Origin: Methylovorus sp. MM2
GTDB taxonomy: Bacteria > Pseudomonadota > Gammaproteobacteria > Burkholderiales > Methylophilaceae
Direction of reading: 5' to 3'
Assembly: GCF_001648895.1 (NCBI RefSeq)
Contig: NZ_LXUF01000016.1
Span: 147,033-211,032 of the forward strand
DNA length: 64,000 nt
Shown: piece by piece, positions 38,399 through 48,564 of the stretch
Position numbering within the stretch: position 1 is the stretch's first letter
Layout: each line of letters starts with the position of its first letter
Position numbers and translations under genes: made by a program
Notes under the pieces: generated by a model
Told to the model about the DNA's origin: nothing
What the model saw: the letters and a program-made list of their open reading frames with translations, nothing else
The model's database searches: none

Positions 38399-39106
38399 CT
38401 AGGTTTTTTGATCGTTAATATCTAGCAGTTTTTTACTTAAATTTAGCCTTCCATCATCAAGTGTGACCAATAAACCTTCGTCTTCCCAGTTACGTAACTG
38501 CTTGTTCACGCTTTCTCGTGAAGCGCCTACAAGGTTAGCCAGATCGACTTGAGATATTTTCATATCGAATTCGATGTTTTCACCTTTAGGGCTTCCATAT
38601 TTTAGAGAAAGTAAGCGCAGCATTTTGGCTAAGCGGAATGGCAGGTTCAGAAATACCATGTTTTCCAGAAATTCATTCGTTGAGCGCAACATCTGGCAAA
38701 GCACGGTGGTGAGTTGAACGGCAACGGATGGATGCGAAATAAGGAATTGCAGGAAAGAGGTTCGGTCAATGACCAAGAGTTCTGATACTTGTGTGCTTGT
38801 GACTGTCGCCGTCCGTGGCTTGCCATCCAGCACGGCGATTTCACCGAATGACGCATTCGGTTCCAGAAAGCCTAATATCAGGGTTTTACCTTCTTCTGAT
38901 ATGTTTTGTACTTTTAACCGACCTTTAATGACGATGAACATGCTATCGCCATGATCGCCTTTAAAGAAGACCGAAGTCTTGTTCGGTATTTTACGAACCT
39001 GCGCGAAATCAGCGATTTTGTCTAAGGCTGTTTGTTCAAGCTCAGAAAATAAAAAACTGCCAGATAATAATTGAGTAATCTCAGCTTTGCTATAACGCCC
39101 CTGCAT
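38399..39106 (-). CDS. Crp/Fnr-family transcriptional regulator
   Basis: 235 residues. N-terminal cyclic-nucleotide-binding barrel (GDHGDSMFIVIKGRLKV ... FGEIAVLDGKPRTATVTS, with the R-T of the phosphate cassette) and a C-terminal winged helix (QVDLANLVGASRESVNKQLRNWEDEGL). It lacks the N-terminal cysteines of Fnr, so it is not an iron-sulfur oxygen sensor. Ligand and targets unknown; convergent with the hlyD gene and divergent from a glycosyltransferase. Confidence 0.93.
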   Translation of the reverse strand: MQGRYSKAEITQLLSGSFLFSELEQTALDKIADFAQVRKIPNKTSVFFKGDHGDSMFIVIKGRLKVQNISEEGKTLILGFLEPNASFGEIAVLDGKPRTATVTSTQVSELLVIDRTSFLQFLISHPSVAVQLTTVLCQMLRSTNEFLENMVFLNLPFRLAKMLRLLSLKYGSPKGENIEFDMKISQVDLANLVGASRESVNKQLRNWEDEGLLVTLDDGRLNLSKKLLDINDQKT

Positions 39107-39342
39107 CGTGTTATTCCCTTTTTAACCAGCTTTAAGTAATAGGTGATCTGGTTTATTTATTTGATCATTTATTATTGTTTTTATTCATTATAGTCGGCTA
39201 TAAGAAATTTTTGTATTGAGGATTAGCAGCCATGCTAATAGCGGTGTTTGATTTATTTATAGTAAGCCCTATAAATGTTATTTTTGCTGATGGTAATGGG
39301 TGTTAGGATATTGGCAGAACGCGACACAGAAAATAATTCACA
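39107..39342. other. Divergent region between the Crp/Fnr regulator and glycosyltransferase
   Basis: 236 A/T-rich bases. TGATC occurs twice (about 39143 and 39161), but no complete TGTGA-N6-TCACA or TTGAT-N4-ATCAA site was seen. Confidence 0.4.
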
Positions 39343-40596
39343 ATGAAATATCTATTCATACACCAAAACTATCCCGGTCAATTCAAGCATCTTGCCCCAG
39401 CTATTGCCGCTATTCCTGGCAATCAAGTAGTCGCTATTGTCGATGATAAAAATAAACGTGCTGCCAGCATCCAAAAGAATGTGACCTTATATAGTTATCC
39501 TGCGCCTCAAGGGTCTAGTAAGGAGACGCACTGGTATTTAAGAAATTACGAAGGCGCTATTCGCCGTGGTCAGCAAGTCGTTAGGTTGTTGATGGAGTTA
39601 CGCGATAAGCAGAAATTTATTCCCGATGTGATTTGTGCGCATGCGGGCTGGGGCGAGGCGTTGTTCCTCAAAGAGGTTTTTCCTGACGCTGTAGTGCTGG
39701 ATTATTTTGAATTCTTTTATTTATCCGAAGGTTCGGATGTGGGTTTTGACAAAGAGTTCCAGACACAAACCATTGATGATTTTTGTCGGATACGCATTAA
39801 GAACTCGACACACTTATTATCGCTAAATAATTGTGATTGGGGGCTTGCGCCGACAAAATGGCAGGCTGGTCAGTTTCCTCCTATTTATCAATCAAAGATC
39901 AGCGTGATTCATGAAGGGGTAGATACTGATATCGTTAAGCCGAATATCTATGCAAGCTTTAAGGTGCCACAGGGACCATTGCTAACAGCGGAAGATAAGG
40001 TCATTACGTTTGTTAACCGGAATCTTGAGCCTTATCGCGGGTTTCATGTTTTTATGCGTGCACTGCCACAGATATTAATCGATAACCCTGATGCACACGT
40101 CGTATTACTTGGTGGGGATGAGGTGAGTTATGGGGCAATGCCTAAAGAGGGCGGTACATGGCGGCATAAGATGATGGCCGAAGTGGGTGATGGTCTTGAT
40201 ATGAAGCGAGTACATTTTGTTGGCAAGATACCCTATGACCAGTACCTTAACCTATTGCAGATATCGTCTGCACATGTCTATCTGACTTATCCTTTTGTAT
40301 TATCTTGGTCGATGATGGAGTCTATGGCTGCTGGGTGTATCGTGATTGCCTCGAATACGCCACCAGTGACCGAAGTGATGACAGACGGGCATGATGGTTT
40401 GCTGTTTGATTTTTTTGATGTGCAGGGGCTGGTAGATAAAGTGGGTAAGGTGCTTAAGCATCCTGAAGATTATGCTCAGATACGTATCAATGCGCGTAAA
40501 ACGATCGTGGAGCAATACGATTTAAAAACAGTTTGCTTACCTAAACAGGTAGAGCTTTTGCAAACCTTATCTGCCAAAGGTGCGTTACAAGATTGA
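39343..40596 (+). CDS. GT-B glycosyltransferase (group 1/GT4-like)
   Basis: 417 residues. N-terminal acceptor domain (KYLFIHQNYPGQFKHLAPAIA) and C-terminal donor domain with VTFVNRNLEPYRGFHVFMRALP, HVVLLGG, HFVGKIPYDQYLNLLQISSAHVYLTYPFVLSWSMMESMAAGCIVIASNTPP, the E-x7-E signature of GT4 enzymes. No signal peptide. Probably acts on a cell-surface polysaccharide or glycoprotein. Single gene; neighbours give no substrate. Confidence 0.88.
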   Translation: MKYLFIHQNYPGQFKHLAPAIAAIPGNQVVAIVDDKNKRAASIQKNVTLYSYPAPQGSSKETHWYLRNYEGAIRRGQQVVRLLMELRDKQKFIPDVICAHAGWGEALFLKEVFPDAVVLDYFEFFYLSEGSDVGFDKEFQTQTIDDFCRIRIKNSTHLLSLNNCDWGLAPTKWQAGQFPPIYQSKISVIHEGVDTDIVKPNIYASFKVPQGPLLTAEDKVITFVNRNLEPYRGFHVFMRALPQILIDNPDAHVVLLGGDEVSYGAMPKEGGTWRHKMMAEVGDGLDMKRVHFVGKIPYDQYLNLLQISSAHVYLTYPFVLSWSMMESMAAGCIVIASNTPPVTEVMTDGHDGLLFDFFDVQGLVDKVGKVLKHPEDYAQIRINARKTIVEQYDLKTVCLPKQVELLQTLSAKGALQD

Positions 40597-40611
40597 TCGC
40601 TACAGGATAGA

Positions 40612-41085
40612 TCACTCGACCTGTTTGATGGTCATGTTGCCTTGAAACAGTCGCACATCCATTCGCCCTAAAAATGACATGCCAAGCAATACATCACCAT
40701 CCAGCCCTGGGGCGATGACGGCAGCTACATCTTTTGCTTCTACGCCCCCAATCTTTACCGAACCAAGCCTTGTCATATAGGCAACAGTATCGCCATTTGC
40801 AGTGCTTGTCATGATTGCATTTCGGCTTGTAAGACCTAGTTTGTCGGCGATTCTTTGCGAGATCGCGACACCGGTAGCGCCTGTATCGACCAATACATCT
40901 ACGCGTTGACCATTGATCAATGCTTCGGCGCGATAATGCCCATCAGCGCCACGGCGCAATACGACTTCTTCCTTATTACCCAAGCCCGAGAGCTTATTCG
41001 GGTTGAGTATCCCATCCATCAAATAATAAAGACCGCCAGCCAGCGCGAGCCATATGATGGAAACGATAATCGTATTGCGGCTCAT
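40612..41085 (-). CDS. Membrane-anchored retropepsin-like aspartic protease
   Basis: 157 residues. N-terminal membrane anchor (TIIVSIIWLALAGGLYYLM), then a single retropepsin-type domain with catalytic VLVDTGATGVAIS and a second ALI... VLLGMSFLGRMDVR. One active-site Asp, so it would work as a dimer. Members of this clan-AA family (TIGR02281 type) are exported proteobacterial proteins of unknown target. 11 bases downstream of the phosphomannomutase stop. Confidence 0.9.
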   Translation of the reverse strand: MSRNTIIVSIIWLALAGGLYYLMDGILNPNKLSGLGNKEEVVLRRGADGHYRAEALINGQRVDVLVDTGATGVAISQRIADKLGLTSRNAIMTSTANGDTVAYMTRLGSVKIGGVEAKDVAAVIAPGLDGDVLLGMSFLGRMDVRLFQGNMTIKQVE

Positions 41086-41095
41086 CTGCTTTAAG

Positions 41096-42469
41096 TTAGA
41101 ACGGTAGTTTCACTTGAGGCGCAGCATCAAGAATAATCGCGCGGAATTGTGACTGGATACGTTTCAGTGCATCTTCATTATCAGCCTCAAAACGTAATAC
41201 GATGACGGGGGTGGTATTGGACGGCCGCATCAGGCCGAACCCATCTGCGTATTCGACCCTAAGCCCGTCTATGGTGATGACATCGGTCGCACCATCGAAT
41301 ACAGCGGTTTTTTGTAGTTGCGCAATCAGTGCATGGGGCTCACCTTCTTGCATGTTGATATGCTGCTCAGGGGTGCTGACACTATCAGGTAGTGCATTTA
41401 GTATGGCTGATGGATCGTCAAAACGACTGAGTATCTCCAGTAATCGCGCGCCCGAATACAGGCCATCATCAAAACCGTACCAGCGCTCTTTGAAGAATAT
41501 ATGGCCGCTCATCTCGCCAGCCAAAGCGGCCTTGGTTTCCTTCATCTTGGCTTTTACCAGTGAATGCCCAGTTTTCCATAGCAATGGATTGCCGCCACGT
41601 GCGGATATCCATGGTGCGAGATTACGTGTGGATTTAACATCAAAAATGATGGTGGCGGCAGGGTTACGTTTGAGTACATCCTCGGCAAACATCAACAACT
41701 GTCGATCTGGGTAGATGATGTTGCCTTCTTTTGTCACGACCCCCAGACGGTCACCATCACCATCAAAAGCCAGGCCAATCTCGGCGTCGCCGACCTTTAA
41801 TGCCGCAATCAGGTCTTCAAGGTTCTCGGGTACAGAGGGGTCGGGATGGTGATTGGGAAAGTGTCCATCGACTTCGCAGAATAGTTCTTCGACTTCACAT
41901 CCCAGTGAGCGATAGAGTTTGCCTGCGAAGGCGCCCGGTACGCCATTGCCGCAATCCACTGCGATCTTCATTGGGCGTGCAAGTTTGATATCAGATGCGA
42001 TACGTTCAATGTAAGCGGGGGCGATATCAAAGGTGCTTTCTGCCCCTGTGCCATGCGTGAAATCATCATTTTGGATTCTGATGCGTAAGCTCTGGATGGT
42101 TTCTCCAGAGAGTGTCTCATCTGCCACTACCATCTTGAGACCATTGTATTCCGGTGGATTATGACTGCCCGTAACCATCACTCCGCAATTAGTGCCGAGA
42201 TGTTGGGCGGCGAAATACACCATAGGCGTAGCGACTAACCCCAAGTTGATGACATTCAGGCCGCTCTTTTTTATGCCTAAGGAAAGTGCTTGAGCCAGAG
42301 ATGGCCCTGATAACCTGCCATCGTAACCTACGCAAATAGTGGTTTGTTTGCGTGCTGCCGCTTCGCTGCCGATGGCATGGCCTATCGCCTCGACGATCTC
42401 TGGTGTTAGCGTCTTATCTACAATGCCGCGGATGTCGTAGGCTTTGAATATCTCTTTTGGGGGTGTCAT
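41096..42469 (-). CDS. Phosphomannomutase/phosphoglucomutase (AlgC-type)
   Basis: 457 residues. Start FKAYDIRGIVDKTLTPE, phosphoserine S102 (VTGSHNPPEYNG), metal loop AFDGDGDRLG, sugar loop GEMSGHIFFKERW and phosphate loop RPSNTTPVIVLRFEA. It makes mannose-1-P or glucose-1-P for surface polysaccharide. AlgC-type enzymes use both substrates; the window also has a dedicated alpha-PGM at 33512. Confidence 0.95.
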   Translation of the reverse strand: MTPPKEIFKAYDIRGIVDKTLTPEIVEAIGHAIGSEAAARKQTTICVGYDGRLSGPSLAQALSLGIKKSGLNVINLGLVATPMVYFAAQHLGTNCGVMVTGSHNPPEYNGLKMVVADETLSGETIQSLRIRIQNDDFTHGTGAESTFDIAPAYIERIASDIKLARPMKIAVDCGNGVPGAFAGKLYRSLGCEVEELFCEVDGHFPNHHPDPSVPENLEDLIAALKVGDAEIGLAFDGDGDRLGVVTKEGNIIYPDRQLLMFAEDVLKRNPAATIIFDVKSTRNLAPWISARGGNPLLWKTGHSLVKAKMKETKAALAGEMSGHIFFKERWYGFDDGLYSGARLLEILSRFDDPSAILNALPDSVSTPEQHINMQEGEPHALIAQLQKTAVFDGATDVITIDGLRVEYADGFGLMRPSNTTPVIVLRFEADNEDALKRIQSQFRAIILDAAPQVKLPF

Positions 42470-42518
42470 AGTCTATTTAAGTTCGGTTCTAGGTTGTTAG
42501 ATCGTTTTAAGGCTGGAT

Positions 42519-42713
42519 TTACTCGGCTTCTTCAATCCACGCCAGTTGAATGCCTTCGAGTATCTTTTCTCCGCATTTTTCAGGGGCATCGTCAAAACCA
42601 TCAAGATCGAGTACCCATTGGTAAAGATCTGTGAACCTGATGGTCTTGGGGTCGGTATCGGGAAACTTGTCATACAGTTCCTCTGCGATTCGTTGGCTGT
42701 CTGTCCATTTCAT
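42519..42713 (-). CDS. iscX: IscX (Fe-S cluster assembly modulator)
   Basis: 64 residues from the ATG at 42713, which has AAGGA eight bases upstream; upstream in-frame ATGs (42722, 42761) are poorly placed. [42 protein letters not shown] ... [16 protein letters not shown] matches IscX throughout. It binds IscS and iron and tunes cluster assembly. Normally at the end of the isc operon, but here it stands alone after an OYE gene. Confidence 0.93.
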   Translation of the reverse strand: MKWTDSQRIAEELYDKFPDTDPKTIRFTDLYQWVLDLDGFDDAPEKCGEKILEGIQLAWIEEAE

Positions 42714-42724
42714 TTGAATCATCC

Positions 42725-43792
42725 TTATGAGCGTTTGGCGCGTACATATTGTACTGGCCACGTAATATCGGCTTTTAACTCTTTTGCGGCGCGTAGCGGC
42801 CAGTAGGGGTCGCGTAACAGTTCACGTGCAAGCAGTACGACATCTGCTTGGTCAGTCATTAAAATATGTTCTGCCTGAACCGGCTCCGTGATCATGCCGA
42901 CAGCACCAGTCGCGATATTGGCTTCATTCCTGATCGCAGTCGCAAAAGCTGTCTGATAGCCTGCACCTACAGGTATCTTTGCATCCAGTATCAATCCGCC
43001 GCTTGAGCAATCGATGAGGTCAATGCCGATTTGTTTTAGCCATGTTGATAGTTGGATCGACTGTGCGATATCCCAGCCGCCCTCAACCCAGTCTGACGCG
43101 GAAATGCGGACGAACATCGCTTTATCCTGCGGCCAGAAATCGCGTAGCTGTTTTGCGATATCCAAAGCTAGGCGGCAGCGGTTCTCTAAGCTGCCGCCGT
43201 ATTCGTCTGCGCGTTGATTAGATAAAGGTGAAAGGAACTCGTGCAGTAGGTAGCCATGGGCGCAATGCAGCTCCAGCACTTCAAACCCTGCATCCAGCGC
43301 ACGTTTTGCCGCAGCGAGAAAAAGATGCTTGATCTCATCGATCTCAGCCGTAGATAACGCGACTGGTGTTCCATGCTCAGGCGTGACAGCGATGGCAGAA
43401 GGAGCCACTGTTTGCCAGCCGCCTTTTTCTTTGCTCAAGAACTTGCCATCGTTCCATGGCGTATCGCAAGAGGCCTTGCGGCCGGCATGTGCGATCTGTA
43501 TGCCGGGTATAGCACCTTGTTGCTTAACAAACTCAACGATAGGGCGGAAAGCTTCCGTGTGTGCATCTGACCATATGCCGGTGCAATGTGGAGTGATTCG
43601 GCCTTCAGGTGCGATGGCCGTTGCCTCAACAATCACAAGCGATGCGCCGCCAACAGCGCGGCTACCGTAATTGACCAAATGCCAGTTATTAGGAAGGCCA
43701 TCTGTGGCTGAATATTGGCACATCGGCGATACGAAGATACGATTCTTAAAGGTGGTATTGCGTAACGTAAATGGGCTGAATAATTTACTCAT
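42725..43792 (-). CDS. NADH:flavin oxidoreductase (Old Yellow Enzyme, YqjM type)
   Basis: 355 residues, a complete TIM barrel. [29 protein letters not shown] (FMN-binding, C26-type YqjM branch), [41 protein letters not shown], and [14 protein letters not shown] are present. It reduces activated alkenes using NAD(P)H; natural substrate unknown. The iscX start is 12 bases beyond its stop. Confidence 0.95.
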   Translation of the reverse strand: MSKLFSPFTLRNTTFKNRIFVSPMCQYSATDGLPNNWHLVNYGSRAVGGASLVIVEATAIAPEGRITPHCTGIWSDAHTEAFRPIVEFVKQQGAIPGIQIAHAGRKASCDTPWNDGKFLSKEKGGWQTVAPSAIAVTPEHGTPVALSTAEIDEIKHLFLAAAKRALDAGFEVLELHCAHGYLLHEFLSPLSNQRADEYGGSLENRCRLALDIAKQLRDFWPQDKAMFVRISASDWVEGGWDIAQSIQLSTWLKQIGIDLIDCSSGGLILDAKIPVGAGYQTAFATAIRNEANIATGAVGMITEPVQAEHILMTDQADVVLLARELLRDPYWPLRAAKELKADITWPVQYVRAKRS

Positions 43793-43803
43793 ATATTAAA
43801 AGC

Positions 43804-45327
43804 CTAAGATATGAAAACAGGGATATTGGCGATTTTTGCCCGCCACTCAATGGGGCCGCTGGTATGCACTGAATGGCCTTGTGTATCGACAGCCACCGTC
43901 ACAGGCATATCTTCAACCTCTAGTTCGTATACGGCTTCCATACCAAGTTCAGGGAAGGCGATGACACGCGCAGACTTGATCGCCTGCGATATCAGGTAAG
44001 CGGCACCACCAATCGCGATCAGGTAGGTAGACTGATGCTGTTTGATTGCGTTCACCGTGGCTTCGCCGCGTTCGGCTTTGCCAATCATGCCAAGTAGCCC
44101 TGTTTTGGTCAGCATCGTCTCGGTGAATCTATCCATGCGCGTCGCCGTAGTGGGGCCTGCCGGGCCAATGACCTCATCTCCTACTGGGTCGACTGGGCCA
44201 ACGTAATAGATGAACCGATTGGTGAAATCTAGGCCATCAGGCAATGGTTTGCCTTGGGCGATGAGGTCGACGATGCGTTTATGGGCAGCATCACGGCCTG
44301 TGAGCAGCTTACCGGAAAGCAATAGCTTTTCACCGGGTAGCCATTGCAGGATATCCTGCTTGCCCAAATTGTCGAGGTTAACCTTGCGCAATGGTGCGCT
44401 TGCATCTAATGCAATCTGTGGCCAGTCTTCAAGTTTTGGCACGGGCAGAACGGCTTGGCCGCTTCCATCGAGCGTGAAATGTACGTGGCGCGTTGCAGCA
44501 CAATTGGGGATCATGGCGACAGGCAGCGAGGTCGCGTGCGTTGCGGTATCCAATATTTTGACATCAAGCACTGTGGTTAATCCCCCTAGCCCTTGTGCAC
44601 CAATACCCAAGCGATTTACTTTTTCGTATATCTCCAATCGTAACTCTTCCGCACGATTAACTGGGCCGCGTGCGATCAATTGTTGAATATCGATAGGTGC
44701 GAATAGCGATTGCTTGGCTAATAACGTGGCTTTCTCAGCTGTGCCGCCAATGCCAATGCCTAAAACTCCTGGGGGGCACCAGCCAGCCCCCATGGTAAGC
44801 ACGGTCTCAAGTACCCAATCGACGATGCTGTCTGATGGTTCAAGCATGGCGAGTTTCGCCTTGTTCTCTGAGCCGCCGCCCTTGGCTGAGATATTGATAT
44901 CCACTTTGTCGCCAGGTACCAGTTCAACGTGTACAACCGATGGTGTGTTATCCCGAGTATTTAATCGCTGCCCGGCAGGATCCATCACGATAGAAGCGCG
45001 CAGAGGGTTGCTCTTATCTTTATATGCACGGCGTACACCTTCATCCACAAGCGCTTGTAGGCTGAGTTTCGTATCCCAACGTACATCCATGCCCACTCTG
45101 ATGAATGCAACGACGATGCCAGTATCTTGGCATAGTGGGCGCTGGCCTTGAGCGCAGAGGTAAGAGTTGATTAATATCTGACCAATAGCATCACGGGCTG
45201 AGGGCGAAGCCTCACGCTGCCATGCCTCATGCAAGGCTGCAAGAAAATCAGGGGAGTGAAAGCATGAGATATATTGCAGCGCTTGATGAATGCTCGCAAT
45301 AAAGTCGTCTTGCCTGATTAAACTCAT
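43804..45327 (-). CDS. Class I (iron-sulfur) fumarate hydratase
   Basis: 507 residues from the ATG at 45327 (MSLIRQDDFIASIHQALQYIS). Longer reading to 45519 is rejected: it would run through the hairpin at 45420-45463. Fe-S ligands appear in PLCQDTGIV, IPNCAATRHVHF and the third region near GAGWCPPGVLG. The C-terminal half (GPTTATRMDRFTETML) is the beta domain of the single-chain FumA/B type. It interconverts fumarate and malate. Oxygen sensitive in known homologues. Confidence 0.95.
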   Translation of the reverse strand: MSLIRQDDFIASIHQALQYISCFHSPDFLAALHEAWQREASPSARDAIGQILINSYLCAQGQRPLCQDTGIVVAFIRVGMDVRWDTKLSLQALVDEGVRRAYKDKSNPLRASIVMDPAGQRLNTRDNTPSVVHVELVPGDKVDINISAKGGGSENKAKLAMLEPSDSIVDWVLETVLTMGAGWCPPGVLGIGIGGTAEKATLLAKQSLFAPIDIQQLIARGPVNRAEELRLEIYEKVNRLGIGAQGLGGLTTVLDVKILDTATHATSLPVAMIPNCAATRHVHFTLDGSGQAVLPVPKLEDWPQIALDASAPLRKVNLDNLGKQDILQWLPGEKLLLSGKLLTGRDAAHKRIVDLIAQGKPLPDGLDFTNRFIYYVGPVDPVGDEVIGPAGPTTATRMDRFTETMLTKTGLLGMIGKAERGEATVNAIKQHQSTYLIAIGGAAYLISQAIKSARVIAFPELGMEAVYELEVEDMPVTVAVDTQGHSVHTSGPIEWRAKIANIPVFIS

Positions 45328-45413
45328 ACTTGGCTTAATGGTTGTAAAGTAAATATGGATTATAACGTGCCAAGCCGATAAGCGCAGTCGGGAGAATTGT
45401 CTATTACGCACAT

Positions 45414-45463
45414 AAAAAATCCCGCTATCTTTAATAGAGTGTCTGGGTCTCAAAGATAGCGGG
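45414..45463 (-). terminator. Minus-strand terminator-like hairpin 90 bases before fumarase
   Basis: CCCGCTATCTTT (45421-45432) and its exact complement (45452-45463) with a 19-base loop; on minus the stem is followed by ATTTTTT. No gene precedes it on that strand, so it is either an attenuator in the fumarase leader or the end of a small RNA. Confidence 0.72.
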
Positions 45464-45571
45464 AACGGAGCAAAACCTGACCAAAAGGTTTGTATGTATA
45501 AATGCAAGTAGTGTTCCATCTATAAAATATAATTAAATCAATATCTTATTTTTTATTGGTGGTATCTTCGG

Positions 45572-45603
45572 GGTTATATATAACCTGTTGGTTACATATA
45601 ACC
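45572..45603. promoter_or_regulatory. Tandem 14-bp palindromes, probable operator
   Basis: GGTTATATATAACC (45572-45585), four bases, GGTTACATATAACC (45590-45603). Centre spacing is 18 bases. They lie 110-140 bases before glyA and about 245 before fumarase. The regulator is unknown. Confidence 0.65.
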
Positions 45604-45713
45604 ATATTTGTCCCATGCAATTTCTTATGAAGGACTTTCATTCTGTAATTTGCAGGTCATGGTAAAATCCTGTTTTAGCTTAAGTCTCTGTAAAATTAAC
45701 TGGAAAATTGAAT

Positions 45714-46961
45714 ATGTTTAGCACGGCAAAAACCTTGAGCGTTGTTGATCCTGATTTGTGGAAGCAAGTAGAAGCTGAACGTCATCGTCAGGATGAACAT
45801 ATCGAGCTGATCGCTTCAGAAAATTACACCAGCCCTGCGGTCATGCAGGCGCAAGGTTCACAACTGACTAATAAATACGCTGAGGGTTATCCGGGTAAGC
45901 GTTTTTACGGTGGTTGTGAGTTTGTCGACCATGTCGAGCAACTGGCGATAGACCGTGTTAAAAAACTATTTGGAGCAGAGTATGCCAACGTGCAGCCGCA
46001 CTCTGGATCACAGGCTAATCAGGCCGTGTATTTCTCTATCCTTAAACCCGGTGACACGGTGATGGGGATGAACCTCGGGCACGGTGGTCATTTGACGCAT
46101 GGGTCTCCTGCTAATCTTTCCGGTAAGTTATTCAATATCGTGCCTTACGGCTTAAATGATAAAGAAGAGATCGATTACGACGAGATGGAACGCATCGCCA
46201 TCGAGTGCAAGCCAAAACTGTTGATCGGTGGCGCTTCTGCATATGCGCTGCGTTTTGATTGGGCGCGCATGGCTGAGATCGCCAAGAAAGTAGGCGCATA
46301 TTTCATGGTAGATATGGCGCATTATTCTGGCTTGATCGCGGCAGGTGTTTACCCGAACCCGGTGCCGCATGCTGATTTTGTTACATCGACTACCCACAAG
46401 ACATTAAGAGGCCCTCGTGGCGGTATCATTCTGGCTAAAGCTGAATTTGAGAAGTCATTGAACTCTAACGTGTTCCCAAGCTTACAGGGTGGCCCGCTGA
46501 TGCATGTGATCGCAGGTAAGGCCGTGGCATTCCTTGAGGCCGCGCAACCTGAGTTCAAGACTTACCAAGAGCAGGTGTTGAAGAATGCCTCTGCAATGGC
46601 TAAAACATTGACTGAACGTGGGCTGCGCATCATCTCCGGCCGCAGTGAGTCGCATATGTTCCTAGTTGATTTACGTCCTAAAGGATTGACTGGTAAAGCA
46701 GCAGATGCCGCATTGGGTCTTGCACATATCACGGTGAATAAGAATGCGATTCCGAATGATCCTGAGAGCCCGTTTGTCACTTCAGGTATCCGTATCGGTT
46801 CGCCAGCCATCACGACGCGTGGTTTTAAAGAGGCGGAGGCGATTGTCGTGGCTAATCTGATCGCTGATGTTCTGGATAACCCAACTGATGAAGCCGTGAT
46901 CGCAGCGACTAAGGAAAAAGTGCATGCGCTGACCTCGCGTTTCCCGGTGTATGGAAAATAG
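45714..46961 (+). CDS. glyA: Serine hydroxymethyltransferase
   Basis: 415 residues from ATG 45714 (a TTG two codons earlier is less likely). PLP lysine K229 in [12 protein letters not shown], and the segments [20 protein letters not shown] and [13 protein letters not shown] are the standard SHMT signatures. It converts serine and tetrahydrofolate to glycine and methylene-THF, central to C1 metabolism. Followed by nrdR after 15 bases. Confidence 0.98.
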   Translation: MFSTAKTLSVVDPDLWKQVEAERHRQDEHIELIASENYTSPAVMQAQGSQLTNKYAEGYPGKRFYGGCEFVDHVEQLAIDRVKKLFGAEYANVQPHSGSQANQAVYFSILKPGDTVMGMNLGHGGHLTHGSPANLSGKLFNIVPYGLNDKEEIDYDEMERIAIECKPKLLIGGASAYALRFDWARMAEIAKKVGAYFMVDMAHYSGLIAAGVYPNPVPHADFVTSTTHKTLRGPRGGIILAKAEFEKSLNSNVFPSLQGGPLMHVIAGKAVAFLEAAQPEFKTYQEQVLKNASAMAKTLTERGLRIISGRSESHMFLVDLRPKGLTGKAADAALGLAHITVNKNAIPNDPESPFVTSGIRIGSPAITTRGFKEAEAIVVANLIADVLDNPTDEAVIAATKEKVHALTSRFPVYGK

Positions 46962-46976
46962 GCTGGGAAATAACAC

Positions 46977-47459
46977 GTGAAATGCCCGTTCTGCGGTACC
47001 GACGATACGCAAGTCATTGACTCTCGCGTCAATGATGAAGGCGATTCTATCCGCCGTCGTCGGCGCTGTGCAGCTTGCGATAAAAGATTCACCACCTACG
47101 AGACTGCAGAGCTGCATCTGCCGCAGGTAGTCAAGCAGAATGGGAGTCGTGAAGAGTTTAATCGCGACAAACTTCGGCTCTCATTCACACGGGCTTTGCA
47201 TAAACGCCCTGTGCCTACAGAATATGTCGACCGTGCAATCGACCATATCGTGCAGAAGATACTTGGCAAAGGCGAGCGTGAGATTGCCGCGCGTGATCTT
47301 GGCGAGATCGTCATGCAAGAGCTCAAGCTCATGGATAAAGTCGCGTATATCCGTTTCGCTTCAATCTATCGTAGTTTTCAGGATGTGGATGATTTCCATG
47401 ACGTGATTCGTGATCTGGATAAACCGCATCGACGTCTCTCGGATAAATCCGACTCATAA
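46977..47459 (+). CDS. nrdR: Transcriptional repressor NrdR
   Basis: 160 residues from a GTG start. Zinc ribbon C3, C6, C31, C34 (CPFCG ... CAACDKRF) followed by an ATP-cone ([29 protein letters not shown]). It represses ribonucleotide reductase genes in response to dATP/ATP. In the common order glyA-nrdR-ribD, with three bases to ribD. Confidence 0.97.
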   Translation: MKCPFCGTDDTQVIDSRVNDEGDSIRRRRRCAACDKRFTTYETAELHLPQVVKQNGSREEFNRDKLRLSFTRALHKRPVPTEYVDRAIDHIVQKILGKGEREIAARDLGEIVMQELKLMDKVAYIRFASIYRSFQDVDDFHDVIRDLDKPHRRLSDKSDS

Positions 47460-47461
47460 CC

Positions 47462-48553
47462 ATGTTTTCAGGCTTAGACCATGTCATGATGGCGCAAGCG
47501 CTACGCCTCGCCGAACAAGGTCTCTATACTACTAGTCCCAATCCACGCGTTGGTTGTGTCATCGTCAAAGACGGCGTCATTGTCGGTCAAGGTGCGCATC
47601 TAAAAGCGGGGGAGCCTCATGCCGAGGTTTATGCGCTTCAGCAAGCTGGCGACCAAGCAAATGGCGCAGACGCCTATGTCACGCTTGAACCATGTAGTCA
47701 TTTTGGCAGAACCCCGCCATGCGCCGATGCTTTGATCAAGGCCGGTATACGCCGCGTCATCGCTGCGATGGAAGATCCAAACCCAAAAGTTGCCGGTAGC
47801 GGTTTAGCACGATTGCAAGCGCATGGTATCGAAACATCTTCTGGATTGATGAAAGCACAGGCTGAAGCGCTGAATCCGGGATTTATTTCGCGTATGACGC
47901 GCAATCAACCTTTTGTGCGCAGTAAAATCGCGGCAAGTTTGGATGGTCGAACTGCCCTAGCCAACAGCGAAAGCAAGTGGATCACAGGGGAGGCCGCCAG
48001 GCTGGATGTGCAACACTGGCGTGCACGTTCATGCGCAATACTGACAGGTATTGGCACTGTGCTGGCCGACGATCCGCAAATGAACGTAAGAGGTATTGAA
48101 ACGCCACGCCAGCCTTTACGTGTCGTCATCGATAGTCAACTGCGTATTCCGCTGACTGCAAAGATATTGCAAGGTGGGAATGTCATGGTTGCCTACGCGA
48201 ATGGCGATCAGGCAAAAATAGAATCATTAGCAAAACTCGGTGTCCAATCTATTAAGCTACCTGCTGCCGATGGTGGCGTGTGCCTGCAAAGCCTTTTAAC
48301 CCACCTTGCAAGCGTGCAAATCAATGAGGTGATGGTAGAGGCAGGCCAAGGTCTGAATGGTGCTTTATTGGCGCAAAATCTGATTGATGAATTGCTCATA
48401 TATTACGCGCCCGTCTTGCTTGGGAGTGATGCAAAGGGCATGTTTGGTATCCCCATGCTGAATAACATGCAGCAGCGCATGCAGCTAGATATTCTTGATA
48501 CTCGGCAAATCGGCCAAGATATACGTGTGAGAGCCAAACCCCACACTCCTTGA
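47462..48553 (+). CDS. ribD: Bifunctional riboflavin deaminase/reductase RibD
   Basis: 363 residues. N-terminal deaminase with zinc motif PHAEVYAL and EPCSHFGRTPPCADAL; C-terminal reductase (FVRSKIAASLDGRTALANSESKWITG ... EVMVEAGQGLNGALL). Catalyses two steps of riboflavin synthesis. Its last bases overlap the tatD reading region. Confidence 0.97.
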   Translation: MFSGLDHVMMAQALRLAEQGLYTTSPNPRVGCVIVKDGVIVGQGAHLKAGEPHAEVYALQQAGDQANGADAYVTLEPCSHFGRTPPCADALIKAGIRRVIAAMEDPNPKVAGSGLARLQAHGIETSSGLMKAQAEALNPGFISRMTRNQPFVRSKIAASLDGRTALANSESKWITGEAARLDVQHWRARSCAILTGIGTVLADDPQMNVRGIETPRQPLRVVIDSQLRIPLTAKILQGGNVMVAYANGDQAKIESLAKLGVQSIKLPAADGGVCLQSLLTHLASVQINEVMVEAGQGLNGALLAQNLIDELLIYYAPVLLGSDAKGMFGIPMLNNMQQRMQLDILDTRQIGQDIRVRAKPHTP

Positions 48554-48564
48554 ACAGGAACCTG

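Larger units (their letters stand above)
45328..45713. other. Fumarase-glyA divergent intergenic region
   Basis: 386 bases with no coding. It holds a minus-strand terminator hairpin (45414-45463) in front of fumarase and tandem palindromes (45572-45603) in front of glyA, listed separately. Confidence 0.6.

Noticed and set aside
45328..45519. Fumarase extended to 45519
   Set aside because: The extra 64 codons cross a terminator hairpin and lack homology-like content; class I fumarases start near the 45327 ATG.
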